Origin: Allodiplogaster sudhausi
Lineage: Eukaryota; Nematoda; Chromadorea; Rhabditida; Diplogasteridae
Direction: 5' to 3'
Assembly: GCA_945643635.1 (NCBI GenBank)
Contig: CALZFC010000060.1
Coordinates: forward strand, 1-64,000
Length of the DNA: 64,000 nt
This document shows positions 11,800-26,319 of this stretch, one piece after another. The notes beneath the pieces were generated by a model, which saw only the letters and a program-made list of their open reading frames with translations, searched no databases and was not told the DNA's origin. Made by a program: the position numbers and the translations under genes. The number at the start of each line of letters is the position of its first letter. The first letter of the stretch is position 1.

Positions 11800-14700
11800 A
11801 TGAAGTTCCGGATACTGCTGCTGTGCTTCTTGGCCGCTTCTCTTCTTCTTCTCTCAACCGATGCCGCCTCCTCCTCTCGCCGACGCGTCAAAAGATCGCT
11901 CGATCCCAAAGAGCTCACGCTCGTCTTCGTCAGCGCGGTACTAATCTACAGTATACAAATTATCCATCTCCAAGATATCACTGAGATACGGTAGAACACA
12001 CTAAAATGATTTATTAAGATGTGGCGACACGGTGACCGTGCGCCCACCGAGCCATTCCCGGGCGACAAGGTCAACGAGACGTTCTGGACGCAGGGCGGAG
12101 GCGGATATGGCCAGCTGTCGACGGTGAGTGCTTCTCACTCTCACTTCAAATACTTCTCATCCTCTCTCTTCCCTCTCTCTCTCTCTTGCTCTCTCTCTCT
12201 CTCTCTCTCTTGCTCATTGTTTCTCTTCTATCTCTTTGCTTCTTTAGCAATCGTCAAACACTGTCATACTCTTTCTTTTCCCATTCAGTGAGACCACATA
12301 GAAAAGCTGTACTAATTTTTTTTAAATTAATTTCTTTTAACAGCGCGGCATGTCGCAGCACGTCAAGCTGGGCTCGATGCTTCGTGACATGTACATCACG
12401 AAGGTCAACTTGCTCAGCAAGTCGTATCGATCGAATGAGGTAAGCTGCTGGGGGGGTATGGTGACGTCATAGGTGACGATGTGGATGACGTCATAAAAGA
12501 CTCTACACAGTATCACTTGAGTCATGAGTAGGCAAGCAACCCTCATAATCTTCTAATCCTTACTTATCACTTTTTGTGATTTATGATGCGTTAGAGAAGG
12601 TTTATGGTAACAAAGGAAACGGAAAGTGCGAGCAGTTTTTTGTTGAAGAAATTACGCTTTATTTTATTTTTAAAAACGAGCTAATTAAATATTTTAATTA
12701 CTATATTTTAATTAATTTAATAATAATTTACATATTAAAATAATGTAAAAGAATCTTTTGAGGTTTTCGTCCGGTCGACCGATGTCAACCGCACCATCAT
12801 CTCGGCCATGTCCAACATGATCGGCATGTTCTCGCAGCCGGAGAACGGCAACAAGTACGGAGAGAAAAGCCGATTCTTTCTATAACATAAAGAGGAAAAA
12901 AGTTTAATGCAGCTTCGAAATGCAATTGATGCTCCTTCGCCTTTGGAGTAATCTCTCATTCTCGAGTGCTATATTGTTCATCTTGCGGGTTTGTGTGATT
13001 TGCGAACGAAAAAGGACGCAAGAATGGAGATAGTGCCTTCTCGCAGATGAACGCGCGGCAATTCAACACTGCATAAATTCATTCTCTCGATATTAAACAA
13101 ATAGATATTGTCGATACCTATCATGGCAAGAAAATGATGCTTCGCATGGAGTTGATATGGTGAACGCGCTGAAAATTATATCAAAATTGCTAATCTGCTC
13201 CTTTCTTAAAAAATTGAACTCTCTGAATTTACAATTAAAAGAATAAAATAAGCAAATATTTAAAAATTACTTTCCCCCGTCTTCAGGCCCGGACTCGACT
13301 ATCCGGACATCGCGACATGGCCAAAGAACTTTGTGCCAATCGCTATCCACACTGTCGACGAGACAACTGATTATGTTAGAGATTTTTCTATGATTTATTA
13401 TATATTTTTTAAATCTCTTCTTATGGGTGATTTAAAACTAAAATGTTTTAATTATAAAGAAAATAATATAAATAAATAAATTAAGACAAATACCGTATTT
13501 TCTCTATTAGTACCCCCCCCCCTTTATTAGAACCCCCCCTCTAATAGTACCCCCCTCTGATAAAGCCATTGTAAAAATAGAACCCCTCCCTCTCGTAGAA
13601 CCCCCCCTCCAATAGTGCCCCCCCCCCCTAACAGCCTGAAAATCTCAGCTCGAGACGTACCTCGAATGGATCCTGGAGGTATGGGATGCTCTCTCCAATG
13701 AAATCATTGCAAATTCATTCAAAACATGTGGTAAAATGGATATTCCAGTGATGATTCCTATGAATTCGACCTACGATTCTTCTTATTTTGAGAAGAAAAT
13801 GTTGTTATCAAACTTTTAGTGTCTCACATTGAAAAATAGAACCCCTCCCTCCAGTAGAACCCCTCCCTCTAATAGTGCCCCCTCTCGCAGGGCTATTGAA
13901 AAATAGAACCCCCGGGGGTACTAATAGAGAAAATACGGTATTCAACTTCTTATTAGGTTGGCAATACGGATGCCGATTGCAAGAGACAAACAGAGTTGTG
14001 GGAAATCGCCAAGAAATCGCCCGAATTCGTCAACTACATCAACAAGCCACTGGTATTAGAAGAAAATAGCTACCGTAATCACTGGCGCCGAGTTAAATTT
14101 GACCATACTTTTTAAAAAAATTTAAAAATAGGCGGGAAACAAAAAATTTTTCAAACAGGTCAAGAAGACGCTCGATCTCTTGTCGAAATCACTCAACACA
14201 ACGATCGACTCGGACAATCTGTATAAGATTGCGGACGGCATGTACATTGAGGTACGTAGTAAAACTGCCGATATTTCCTAGTATTTATCTGGACACTTAC
14301 ATACTTGTTTTTTTTTTTTAAAGGAAGTATCCGGCGAATAATTCTACAGTAGCACTAGAGAACCAGTTTGAATGCGCGCGCTCATAAAGTTGCCTGTCGC
14401 CCGGTCGAGAGAGCTTGTGAAATAGGAGGGCGGCTCTGACCTACCGTAGCTAATTCTCTACCTGCCAGTTTTCACGTTACCATTGCTCAGAATATAATGT
14501 GAGAAAATCGCTCAAACTTTCTGTATATATGTTTTACGACAAGATGAGCTTATCCATACAGAAAAAAGGACATGTTAATTATTCCAGGGATACCTCCTTT
14601 AACACATATACATATACGACGCACAATATCTTACAAAATACCTAGTTTTTCGGTTTATGCCTTGGTTTGTTAGATTTTTTTCCAATTAAAGGCAATGCAC

Positions 14701-16579
14701 TGAATGATTCTGCACATTAGGCACATTAGGCGCATTTTAAACACCCGCCATCAAATGTTTGGCCCTTCTTCTGGTTAGAGTGCATATAAAATAGGAGGGT
14801 GGCTAATACAGAAAAAAAAATTAAAATTATGGCCGAAATTTTGCGTGCTATTAACTTTGTAACAAGTAGACAAATATATGGTTCAAGCTTTCTAGAAGTA
14901 CGTTTTAGACAGATTCGAATGGAGGATCCACGTTCGTAAAACCATATGTAATTTATTCAGCGAACTGCTCCTTTAACAACACACTACTAGGTATATACAT
15001 ATGTTATACAATTAACAAATGAGAGCGCCTACATCGAAACATTAATTTCATTTGCGATAAATAAATAAATAAATAAACAAAAAAAAAGATAAAAAAAATA
15101 AATAAACAAAAAAGTATATATGTTTTAGAAACTCTACCGAAACGACACATCGACGCTCTATCCGTGGTATCCTCGTGTAGCAGATAACATCGACCTTATC
15201 AACGACGCCGTCGAGAACTTCCAGAACGGACTCAGTACGGCGAACACATTCCATTTCATTTATGTCTAAGTTCTTTTTAAATATGTTTATAAAGAATTTT
15301 AAATGTATTTAAAATTACTTCCGCTTAAGCGTGAAAAGAAATGGACAAATACACACAATTGTGGCTCCTTCCTAATTTTATGCTCTCATTGTAACCTCAC
15401 AATCAATTCCAATATTCAGTCTCCTACCAGTACAACGGGCTCGATATTGGCAAGGAAATTAAGAAGATTCGAGGAGGTTTGCCGGAAATACTTTCTTTGG
15501 GTTAAACATATAATTCCGTAACAAAAACATTTAATTTTGAAAGTAAGTTTTTGGCGGGAAGAAAAAAAGAAGCTCTCTTAAAGGCTCGCTGATCCGACTT
15601 GTGAATGACTACATCAACATGAAGATTGACTGCCTCGACGAGAAGAAGGAGTGCAAGCCAAAGTTCAAGGACCTCAAGTATTTCGTCATATCGGCAGTCA
15701 GTTTATTATTTTGGCTTTATTATTATTTATTTTTATTCATTTGCCAAATATTTATTCATTATTTATTTGTATTCATTTACCCAATGTTATATTCAATTAC
15801 ACAAACAAAATCTTTTGGTGTTTGAACAAAGAAAAAATAAAAAAAAGGAAAAAAAAAGAAATATTATTCGCTTAACGCACCACGTCACTACAGAACGCAC
15901 CATATTTCTGGCACTTATCATTTCAATAAAAAAAGAAACGCTGTATTTCACTAAAAGCTCTATCGATAGATCACTAAAAATGCACCACAGTATTTAAAAA
16001 AACACCCACCACCTCACAAAAAGCACCACTAAATTGCCAGCATGACACCACGCTGGCCGCGTACCTCTCGACACTGGAAGCCAAGGACTTTGTGCCCAAG
16101 GCCGGCGGCTACCCACACTACGCAGCGGCCATTCTGACCGAGCTCTACAAGCACAAGAACGGCTCTTACTTCTTGAAGGCATGTTGAATGATGTATTAAT
16201 TTTAAAAAATAATAATTTTTTAATATAATTAACTAATTAATTAATATACATATTAACTTATAAATATATATATATATTTATTTATTCAAACTAAAAAACA
16301 AATAATTTATCCAGTTCCTGTACCATCGCGGAGCGGGCGAAGATGGCGCCGGCGACCTCGGCGCTGACAACATTGATGTGCTTACGGCCAAGGTAACATT
16401 CACTTTCTCTCTTTCCTTTCTCTGCCTCATTTTCTCTTCATTCTTTTGTCTCGCTCTTGGATCTCTCTCTCTCTCTTCCATTTCTCTCTCTCCCTCAATC
16501 CTTCTGTCATTCATCTCTTTCTCAGTCTCCCTCTCTCTTCCATCTTGCTCTCCATCTCATTCCCTATCCTTTCTCTCTG

Positions 16580-16611
<32 letters not shown>

Positions 16612-17487
16612 CTTCTCAAGGTGGCCGGCTGCCCAATCGACGACGACTTTTGCCCGCGCGCCGCGCTCGCCGACCAAGCCGCCAAATACGATCCTGGCAA
16701 TGCGGCAGAGGTATTTGATAGGTTTATTGATAACTTTTATTAAAATTAATTTTAATACAGAACACTCTAAGCAATTTACCAGGGTTATCGCGTTATAAAA
16801 CATTTAAATAGCCCGGTAACAAAAAAAACATTACGGTAGCACATGGTCATTTTCCAATTAACCGGTATTGTGGCATTCTCGATATATATTATATATATAA
16901 TGTATATTATGTATAAAAATTAAAGTAAGAAAGATAACTAAAAAATTAAAATTTCTCTTTGATGACAGCTCTGCAAGACGTCGCCCGGTAACGAGCCGTC
17001 CCCGACGAGTTCTCCAGCGCCGACTCAGCCGACACAGGCGCCGCCGAACACGGACAAGCCACCGGGTCCGCCAGGTCCTCGAATCAATGCAGTAGCACAT
17101 TGCTTCTCTCCAATCTCTCGCGCCTTTTATTCAGGCAAAAGCGCGCGAATTCGAACATGGATTTAAGGCACATTTTAGTAGGTGGTCTAGAAAGATGGCG
17201 TATTGTTAGCACTATTAAAATAAAATAAAAAAACATATTTTTTAAAATACATAATCATGATCTTCTCTCTCTCAGTTACTAACCCACCGCCGGACACAAC
17301 GACGGAAAGCGGCGCAAACTTGTCAGGCTTCTTCGGTGAGCGATTTATATTTTATTTGAATTATATAATTTTTTTAAAGTTTTTTTTGTTCATTTGTGAA
17401 GATTGGTCTTGACCAAATAAAATAATCGCACGTTTTTTAGGAACACTCCTCGTCGCACTCGTGACATTCTTCACGATAACAGCATAG
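11800..17487 (+). CDS. Secreted histidine acid phosphatase, likely GPI-anchored
   Basis: Sixteen exons give an unbroken 500-residue frame: 11800-11937, 12019-12123, 12344-12439, 12763-12854, 13287-13374, 13957-14052, 14159-14251, 15129-15234, 15420-15476, 15584-15696, 16041-16178, 16315-16392, 16621-16710, 16969-17074, 17276-17335, 17441-17487. It has a signal peptide (MKFRILLLCFLAASLLLL), then LVFVSA joined across intron 1 to MWRHGDRAPT, the phosphohistidine loop of the branch-2 histidine phosphatases. The second catalytic element, HDTTLAAYLS, opens exon 11 at 16041. Both catalytic His and the loop Arg are present, so it should be active. The family hydrolyses phosphomonoesters in secreted or luminal settings (nematode pho genes). 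Cys pairs (CLDEKKEC; CPIDDDFC) suggest disulfides. After a Pro/Thr-rich linker, the end LSGFFGTLLVALVTFF is a hydrophobic tail fitting GPI attachment. The exon 11 donor is AAG|GCATGT, a GC-AG intron required by phase. The exon 4 acceptor is TTTTGAG. A MITE fills most of intron 5. Confidence 0.93.
12462..12524. promoter_or_regulatory. Intronic cluster of bZIP-type motifs
   Basis: Two perfect CRE palindromes (TGACGTCA at 12462-12469 and 12486-12493) lie 24 bp apart, with an AP-1 motif (TGAGTCA) at 12518-12524, all in phosphatase intron 3. Three exact bZIP sites in 63 bp is more than expected by chance, but no activity is shown. Confidence 0.35.
13491..13940. mobile_element. MITE with perfect TIRs and TA ends, in phosphatase intron 5
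   Basis: The left end TACCGTATTTTCTCTATTAG continues to TACCCCC, and the right end is its reverse complement (GGGGGTACTAATAGAG, then AAAATACGGTA). The terminal match is about 27 bp, and TA at both ends fits a TA target duplication as in Tc1/mariner-type elements. The interior is C-rich and repeats the motif 'AATAGTACCCC' in several forms. There is no transposase frame, so it is non-autonomous. Relatives are at 41931, 47416 and 52541. Confidence 0.85.
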
Positions 17488-19076
17488 GAACTCTCTTCGA
17501 TTAATACGAACGATCGAAAAATGTATAGGATTATGCTTTCTCATTTTCACATTTTCCAAACGTATACTGTATGTTTTTTTCTTTTTTTGTTTTGTTTTGC
17601 CAATGTTATTTACTCTTTGATAAATGATATCTTGATTTATTGTTAGTAGAGCACGCTTATTTTTTGGATAATATTTGTGTGTTTTTTTGCCAACTTGTTG
17701 GTAACCAAATGTCGTTCCAATTCTCTCGAGATTTCATTCATTTTTTTGACTCATGCACATTCCTACGCTTCTCTTCTATCAGTGCGAGCATCCTGGCAAC
17801 CTAGACCGGCCGGGTTTTTGGCGTCCGGATTTTGATCTTGTTCTGCGATAGGCATGTAGATATCGCCTGCCCAAGCTACCGCAACGAATCTTTATGCCAA
17901 GGATAATCTGAAAGTCTTCTGCTAAGCTCATTGACTCACCTCGCTCAACATGGAATCCGAATGAACCGCATCCTAGACACGGCGGGTTTTGCGCACCATC
18001 AGCGAGCGAGGCTAATCTCGATCCGTATGAGTGTGTCTAATCCGGCAATCCTGAACACCGAGGCGGCTATTGTTGACGCCTTTGCACGAGAAAGTCACGC
18101 CCTTCTTTCATTTTCTTCATTTCACAGACCTCAATCTCCCTGTATTGCTCTCTTTCTTCCCTGGTCTCTCGATATCTAACTATCTTTCCCTCTCTCTCCG
18201 TTTTCTTCTCTCTCTCTCTCTTTACTTCACTCTCGCTCAGTTTCTTCCCCTTCTCTGTCTGGCTTTCTATCACTCACTCTCTCACTCTCTTCCTCTCTCT
18301 CCGCGTTCCTTCTCTCTTTCTATATCTCTCCCTCTCACTCTTTTCTCTCGCTCGATTAACCTAGAAAGCAGCCGACGTCTACATTTCAACAGTTGCTACA
18401 GATCGAGTGCAACATTACTTGCCGCCAGCCAAAGCGGCAAGGGAGAAAGAAGGAAAGAGAGCGTGATAGGAAAGGGAGATAGAGAGAGAGAGATAGGTAG
18501 TATAAGTAGAAGAAGGAGAGAGTGATAGAATGAGAATGACACAGAGAGAGAGAGAGAGAGTGCAGTAGAGACTGAAAGACATTGATGGAGAAAACATAAC
18601 AATGACAAGATGAGTATTATTAGTGTAAATGGGAGAACGTGGATACTATTTATTGAATCTATTTGTTTGTATGTATGCACATATTTGTACATGAATGTAT
18701 ACTCAAATATACTTACATAACATACATACACTTGTATTCACAAATGAATCTAAATACGATTCAGAGAGATGTGTAATAACTGTTGGGAATTGAGGAAACT
18801 CACACATTCACATGTCTTCTACACTCGACATCCCTCGCACTTCTTTTTATCCTCTTCCTCTTTCTCTCACTCATCCGTCAGCACTTGGAAAGCTAACCTG
18901 TATATGCAGGGCAGGGAGTGGAAGAGAGAGAGAGAGAGAGAGAGATAGAGAGATTAAGAGAAGCAGAGGAAGAGAGAGAGAGATGCAGAGAGAGAGGGAG
19001 AGAGAGATAGAAAGAGAGAGAGAGAGGGAGGGAGAGGGGAGAGAGAGAGGAAGAGAGAGAGGAAGAGAGGCAGAGG

Positions 19077-19115
<39 letters not shown>

Positions 19116-20071
19116 CCAGTGGGGAGTTTTCATCCAGCCCCCCTGAGGCCCAGCCCCAACCGCCAAGCCATCATCAAACGCGCAGCCCTCACACAGGTCC
19201 CTGTGCCTCCCCTCTCTCTCTATCCCATGGGGCGGCTGGTAGCTAGAGAGGACTCAGAGGTCCCTGACCATGCCGAGTATCTCTCTCTCTCCCCTCTCTC
19301 TCTCTCCTCTCCCTCTCTCTCTCTCTGTCTGTCTCTCCCACTATCATCTCTCTATCTCCTTCCCTCTACTTCTCTGCCGGTATCCTCCTCCCCTCTCCAC
19401 CTCCAGCCCCATTACGTATCGCAACTAGCTTTCCGAGATCACCACACTCGCTTCTTCAAGATGCCTTTCTTCTAATTACGCGGGGCCGATCTCCTCTGGT
19501 TTTGCATTTGTCCTCGCTTGCTACCACTCTCTGTCTCTCTCCTCTCTCTCTCCCCCTCTCTCTCTGTCTCGATATCACAATTTCTCTCTCGCCTAACTCC
19601 CTTAAAATTTCTCTCTCTCTCTCAGCCTCTCGCAATTACAATCCCTGTCTGGCTGTCTCTCTCTCTCAGTCCTCTCTTTCTCTAACTATTTCCATATCTC
19701 ACGCTATTTCACTCATTCTCATACCTCTAGATATCGCACTTTCAGTCAGACTTGACATCTCGGACTACGTTAGAACAATTTCGTGTTTGGAGGTGTAAAA
19801 ATGAAATTGTTTTGTATGCTAATTTAAATTACTCACAATATTGTTCATTAGACATGTGTGGAAGCAATAAATTTTTCTATCTTTCATATCTCTTTTTCAT
19901 TCCCGCCATTTCTCTCTCACTCTCTCTCTCTCTCTCTCTCTCTCCCAATCTGTCTTCTCTCGCTCTCTCCCTCGGTTTTATCTAAATTTTCTGTGTATAA
20001 TGTTAAATACGGTATGATGTAAAATAAAATTTATTTTGGTGTTGCCACCTTCTATAAAGAAACAGTGAGCA
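17488..20071. other. Intergenic, repeat-rich
   Basis: The phosphatase 3' UTR must begin here; I see no clean AATAAA in the first 300 bp. CT tracts lie at about 18115-18355, 19210-19360, 19525-19700 and 19910-19975; GA tracts at about 18440-18570 and 18913-19115. No exon is supported. Confidence 0.6.
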
Positions 20072-21958
20072 ATGCTGCCTCGACGGGTGCGAGTACGGCC
20101 GACATCTTCCTCTCTTTCCGAAACGTCGTCGGGGGCAGAACACACCGAAATTACGGCCCCAAGGAGGACTCGAAGAGCCAGCAACAGCCTCCTGTCATGG
20201 CTTGCCGCCACCGCTACACTCTTCATCGCCTGCCTCTTCCCGGCCGGTACGTGCCATTTAAGAGTTTTTTAGCATCATGGTCCTACGGTGATACACGATT
20301 ATGCTCAGGATACAATGCCACTAACGGGCGAGTAGCACTGTGTTCTTTTAACTCAATGTCCATTTAAGCCTCTTCCTTGAAATTAATTTACGATGAAATG
20401 TGTATCATTTTGAAACGCCTAAGGGTATTAGTTACCTGATTGGTAGGGTTCAACTGAGCAGCTCCTAAAAAAAGTGCCACGGTTTGTTAACGATGCCGCT
20501 GATAAAGAGCGAAAAAATACGGAGTATCTGTTAAAAAATTTATAACAGTTTATTTCGCAATTATATCTTTTCCTGATCATCTTTTGCTATATTTTTTTGC
20601 TAGCAGATTCTCCACCTGAATCTTGTGCCAGATTAGTTGAAAGCGGTTCTTTGAAGCCGGCTGTTCAGGCAATTAGACCCATAGAACTGATGTGAGATGT
20701 TCTCTGCCTTACGCTCTTTGCCTGTCTTTATTACCATTCGCTTTCTCTCTTAATTCCCTTTGCCCCTCTCTCTCAAACTCTCTCTTTCTATATCTCTCTC
20801 GTGTGCTTTACAAACTTTCAATTCTCCTTACTTTCTCGTAGCCTCCCCCTCTCTCTGTCGTTCTCTTTCTCTTTCTCTCACTCTCACTCTCTAAAAAGGG
20901 AATCAACGTCTAATTGTTACGTTGACTCCTTTTATGGAGAAGAAAAGAAAAGGAAAGTATTGAGAGTGGGATCGGGGGCGATTCTAAGTAGCGTGAATAG
21001 CTTTTCAGGCAAATGTCAGGGGCTAGAGTGAAAGAGAGACAGAGACAGATGCTACGAGGTAGTAAGGAGAAAGCGAAAGGCAATCAAGAGAGAGAGAGGG
21101 AGCAAAGAGTCAGAGAAAGTGATGGCGAGAGAGAGAGAGAGAGTATAGACAGCGAGACAGTTTCCAGAAACATGGACGACGGTAGGGGGGATATATCAGG
21201 GGATAATCGATAATCCGCTATATACCGACGGCGTGATCTCTTCAAAAGCTCCCATCTCCTTTTCTCCATCCAACCATCCAAAGCACGGCCCGGGAGACCG
21301 GCTCGTTCCAAAGCAGCAGCAGCAGCAAGAGCCAGCAGACAAGACAATAAATAGCCACCCTCCCCCCCCCGAATAGCCCCGAGGCGCGTGTGTGAATATT
21401 TCGAGCCACCCCACCTTTCCTTTCCGCCTGGGACCCGGAGGATCCCCCGTCCCTCATCACCCAATTTCAGGCTGTGTGCGCTTCTCAAGGAAAAAACGAA
21501 AATAAAACAGCAAATAAAACAGATCATATTGAAGATAAAATTGAAAAATAATTAAATTCTATGACGAATTATCGCTTATGCCCGGGTCGTACAGGAAAAT
21601 TATAACGAAAATTATAGTATAATAATGGTAAGATATAAGCCAAAATATGCTTGTATGTGTGGCATTCACGCTCTTCGTTCCCCTCCCCCACTCTGCCTAT
21701 CCTAATCTCTATCTGCCTTTTCTCTCTCTCTCTGCTTTCTCTCTCTCTCTCTTTCTCTCTCCATTATCTCTCTCTCCATTCTCTCTTTCTCTCTCTCTCT
21801 CGCACAACTATCTTAAACCAGCTTCGTCTCACGCTTTGCTTGCATCTGGCAAAGAGTGCGTGAATCGAGATCACTCTTTGGTCCATTGGCCGAGTTCCAA
21901 CGCATTCGTGTTTTCTCTTATTGTTGAAGGCTCTTCCTCCTCTTCTTTCTTCGTTTAT

Positions 21959-22006
<48 letters not shown>

Positions 22007-22064
22007 TCTCTTTCTGTCTCTCTCTGTCGCTCTCTCTCTCACTTTCTTTCTTTCACTCTCTCTC

Positions 22065-22105
<41 letters not shown>

Positions 22106-22720
22106 ACACACTCCCGATTTCCTGAATGTCCCCTTGTGTATTGTACCATTGGTCCAGCGGCATACAACCAACTAAAAGAAGCCTCCCTTTCTGCCAAAGT
22201 ATCCCTGTTCTGAAGATCCCCATTCATAAGCCGGTTTACTGATTTCCATGAGCTCGCTCTTTGTATCCATCCCTTTTTGTCTCTTCCTCATTCATTTGGT
22301 TCCTGTGTGTACGCTCGCTCTCTTACTCTGTTTCCCTCTCTAACGCGCACACTCTCTTGTCTTCTCTCACTATTTCACTGTTTCTCTCTCCTAATTATCT
22401 AAAAAAAAAAAAGAAGCTAATCCCTAGTTAAAACCTAGTGCTTGGGCACACTCGAACCGAGAAACGACTTGGCCACCTGGCGCCGGGGCTCTCAATTGAG
22501 CTCTCAATTCTTCTCCCAATTCTAAAAACCCACTACTCTATTTTCGCTTTCAATTCTGCCTCTGTTCTTGACCTAGTCCTCTTTCCTCCACTACTTTCAC
22601 ACCTCCGTGTGAAAGTGGAAGAGGAAAGAAGTGAGAGTTTGAGGATGAGAAGAAGTAAGAGAGAGAGAGAGAGAGAGTGAAAGGTGGTGTAGGTGGAATC
22701 AGCTACATAATTGCTGCGCA

Positions 22721-22771
<51 letters not shown>

Positions 22772-24562
22772 ATTATAGGGATTATATATTTTACAACTTT
22801 ATTTTACATCGCTAAATGAAAATTAACAAATGGCATTATGAATTTTTTTCAAATGTACAATAATTTCTACCCATGAATATATAAAGAGCGGGAACTTTTG
22901 CAAAAAGTACCAGAGTAGTACTTGAACGCTTGATTTATTCTTTTGTTAAGAAATAGAAGGAAGACATGTGAGAGCCAGTAGAGAAATAGGCAAGAGAGAG
23001 AGAGAGGGAGAGAGAGAAAGACAGATAAAGGAAGAGAGAGAGAGAGATTGTGAAATAGAGAGAGAGAGAGATGGTCCGAGAGGGTGAAAGAAAAGATCTA
23101 TCTATTTATGCAGCTACAGTGTGGGTCAGGAGGCTACTTCCCCGGAGATTGGAAAAGGAAGTGTCAAGAGCGATTTCCTCTACCCACCGTCATAACTTTT
23201 CTAATATCTATGTGAAGTGTCTGTCTCGCTATCTCTGCCTCTCTCTCTCTCTCGTTCTCTCTCTCTCGTGCTCCCTCTTAGTTTCGCTCCCTCACTTCTC
23301 TGTCTCTCTCTCTCTCTTTCTCTATCTCTTTCTTTCTATCACTTTCTCTCTCTCATTCTCTCTCTCATTCTCTCTCATTCTCTTTCTCTCTTTCTCTCAA
23401 TCTCGCTTTCTGTCTCTTTCTCTAACTCTCTCTCTCTCTTACTTTTGCGGCAATTTCATCTCCGTTTGGCGCTACCTGTCCCGTCTTTCATCTTTTTCAC
23501 TCGGAATAGTTTAATTGGCGAAGGAAGAAACGTTCCCAACGGAAAGGAAAGGCCACTCATCTCCCGAAGATGACATATTTCTTGGCCAGATTTCTTTTCC
23601 GTATGCACTTCCCCTAGCCATGTTTTCAAGCCTCTCATCATTCTCTCTCTCTCTATCTCTCTCTCTCTCTTTATCTCTCTCTCTCTCTGTCTCTCTCTCT
23701 GTCTCTTCTCCCTTTATGTTATCTCTCACTCTCACTTTCAACACTATATTTAAGGTGGCATGAAACAATGTAAAAGCTATAATATTTCTACTACAATGGA
23801 TTCGTCGCAGTGAAGCAGAGAATTTAAAGAAGATTTGGCCGACTCAGTTCAATATGTAGTCAATTTGAACTACGGTAGGAAGAACGATCACATAATTAAA
23901 TGACAATAATTAACTCCGTTCTTTTTTCTTCTCATAAAGTTGAAGACGGCTAGTAATCTTAAAGAAAAGAGCTGCTAAGAATAAGAGAAGAAGAGGAACT
24001 GAGGGACAGAGAGAGAGAGAAAGAGAGAGAGATGAGACAGACGAGAGATTTAGAGAAGAAGAGAAAAAAGTGAAAGTTGCTTTGGTTTCGCTCATTATCT
24101 GGCTTTCGACGCCAATTAAATATAGATAGAACTAGTGACGGGAAAAGAAAGAAAGGGAAAAGTAAGCAGATTATAGACGAAAAAGAGCACAAGAGACTAT
24201 GGAGATAATGACGAGCATCAAACAGTTTCTTGATAGCTTCTCTTTTTTTGTCCCTCGCCTCAATCTTCTCTCTCTCTCCATACCTTTTTCGCTCTAGGTT
24301 TCATTCTTTCTTTCTCTCTCTCTCATTCTCTCCCTCATACTCTCTCTCACTCTCTCTCTCATTGCTCTTTACCTATTCTAAACTTCTCCCTGAATACATG
24401 GTATCCCTGGGTCGAAGGGGTTTGTTTTAGTCAGACCTCGCCTACTGGCGCTAAACAAGGTTGAGGAGAACTGGCCAGCGAGAAATCATGCAAATCATCG
24501 ACAAATAGTGATTTGTTCCTGAAGGTGGAAGACAAACGAAGAACTTTGAGCAGAGAGAGTGC

Positions 24563-24606
<44 letters not shown>

Positions 24607-25054
24607 GAGCGAGAGAAAAAGAGGGAAAGAGAGAAAGAGCTAGAGAAAGAGATGGAGCTAAACTTGATCAGACTCAGACCCATTGAAATATTTAATGGAA
24701 CCATACGTTCTGGACAGCTTCGATGTTCTTATCCATTAATGGCACTCTGCCAAAAAACTCTTTTGGATTAGACGCATTTTCGCTGAGGAGGAGAGTAGAT
24801 TTTCACTCAAACTTCTCTCTCTCTCTCTCTCTCTCCCTCTCTCTCTCTCACTCTCTCGCTCCTCTTTCTTTCCATTTCTCTATTCTCTTCTCTCTCTCTC
24901 GCTCTCTCTTCTTATCTGATATATACTCTCGCGCTCTCTTTTTTCTCACTTTCTATCTCTCTTGCGTTTCCCTTGGTGCTTTGCAGTTTTTCCAGAGCTG
25001 ACCGGTCAGTACTTACATACGTATGCGCTGTGATTAATTATCCCCTTTCTCTCC

Positions 25055-25085
<31 letters not shown>

Positions 25086-25123
25086 TCGTTTCACCATCAC
25101 TCTCTTTATTCTCTCTCTCTCTT

Positions 25124-25158
<35 letters not shown>

Positions 25159-26005
25159 CTCTGTTCCCTCTCTCCAGTATCCAGTTCCTTTCCATCTCTA
25201 CACTTTGTTCACACATCCATACTTCTCGGATTTGCACTCTTTTCCCCCTAATAAATCCTACTGTACGCAGCCATTTAGCCATCAGAGCCCACCAGAAAGA
25301 GAAAAAGATACTCGATGACTGGGAAAGCAGGCCAAGGGAAGCGCTGGCCAGAGTCCAGTTGTTGACAGATCAAACAAAACTGAGTAATGGTTTTATTTGC
25401 CCTGGTAAAGTGCATGAGAACTAGTTATGATATGTAGATAATCGATATTTCGAAATCAACTAATCTGTGTGGGAAGAAATTACTGTAAGCTTTTCCTTGT
25501 TGTAGGCAACCCCTGACATCAGCACAAGCAATGGCTTTGATTCACTGATTAATTTAACAAGCATGATGCGTCTTTAAATTAGGATGATCGCAATTTCAAC
25601 AGCTTTGACTGTACATACATACATAGCTGATTTTCCTATGAGTGTAAATGAGTGGCATAACGATATTACAGACAGCGAGGGAGAGAGAGAGAAAGGGAGA
25701 GGAAAAGAGAGAGGGAGAGAGTGGGAGAGAGAGATAGGAGAAGAGGTGCAAAGAAGGATGAAAGATAGAAAAAGTGAGATAGAGATAGTGAGAGAGAGAT
25801 GACAAAATGAGATAAAGAGTGATTCCTCGTCTGAATTTCATCAGCTCCATTAGCATCAATAACCAATGTGTCGCCAAGCATGACAGCTTCCGATCAAAGA
25901 ACCTTTCGTTCTTTCTCTTCCTGTTTTGTCTACTATCTTTCGGTCTCTTCTTTCCCTGTTTCTCTTTCTCTCTCTTCCCCATGTAGCTTCCTCTCTATCT
26001 CTCTC

Positions 26006-26045
<40 letters not shown>

Positions 26046-26270
26046 ACCTTCTCATTCTCCGAACAAGTCTGCGCGGCCCAAACAAGGTCTATTGCATAAC
26101 GATGAGCATGCTCATTCCGGGCTACTGGCGATTGCCGATTGCCAGTAGCGGTGACAGAGCAGGAAATAGAAAAAAGCGAGAGAGAGAGAGAGAGATGAAG
26201 AGAGAAGGAAAAAGAGAGAAAGAGATAGAGAGAAGGAGAGATAGGGAGGGAGAGAAGAGAGAGAGAGAGA

Positions 26271-26319
<49 letters not shown>

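Noticed and set aside
13502..13920. Candidate satellite or structured RNA made of C runs
   Set aside because: Explained as the sub-terminal repeats of a MITE with intact terminal inverted repeats.
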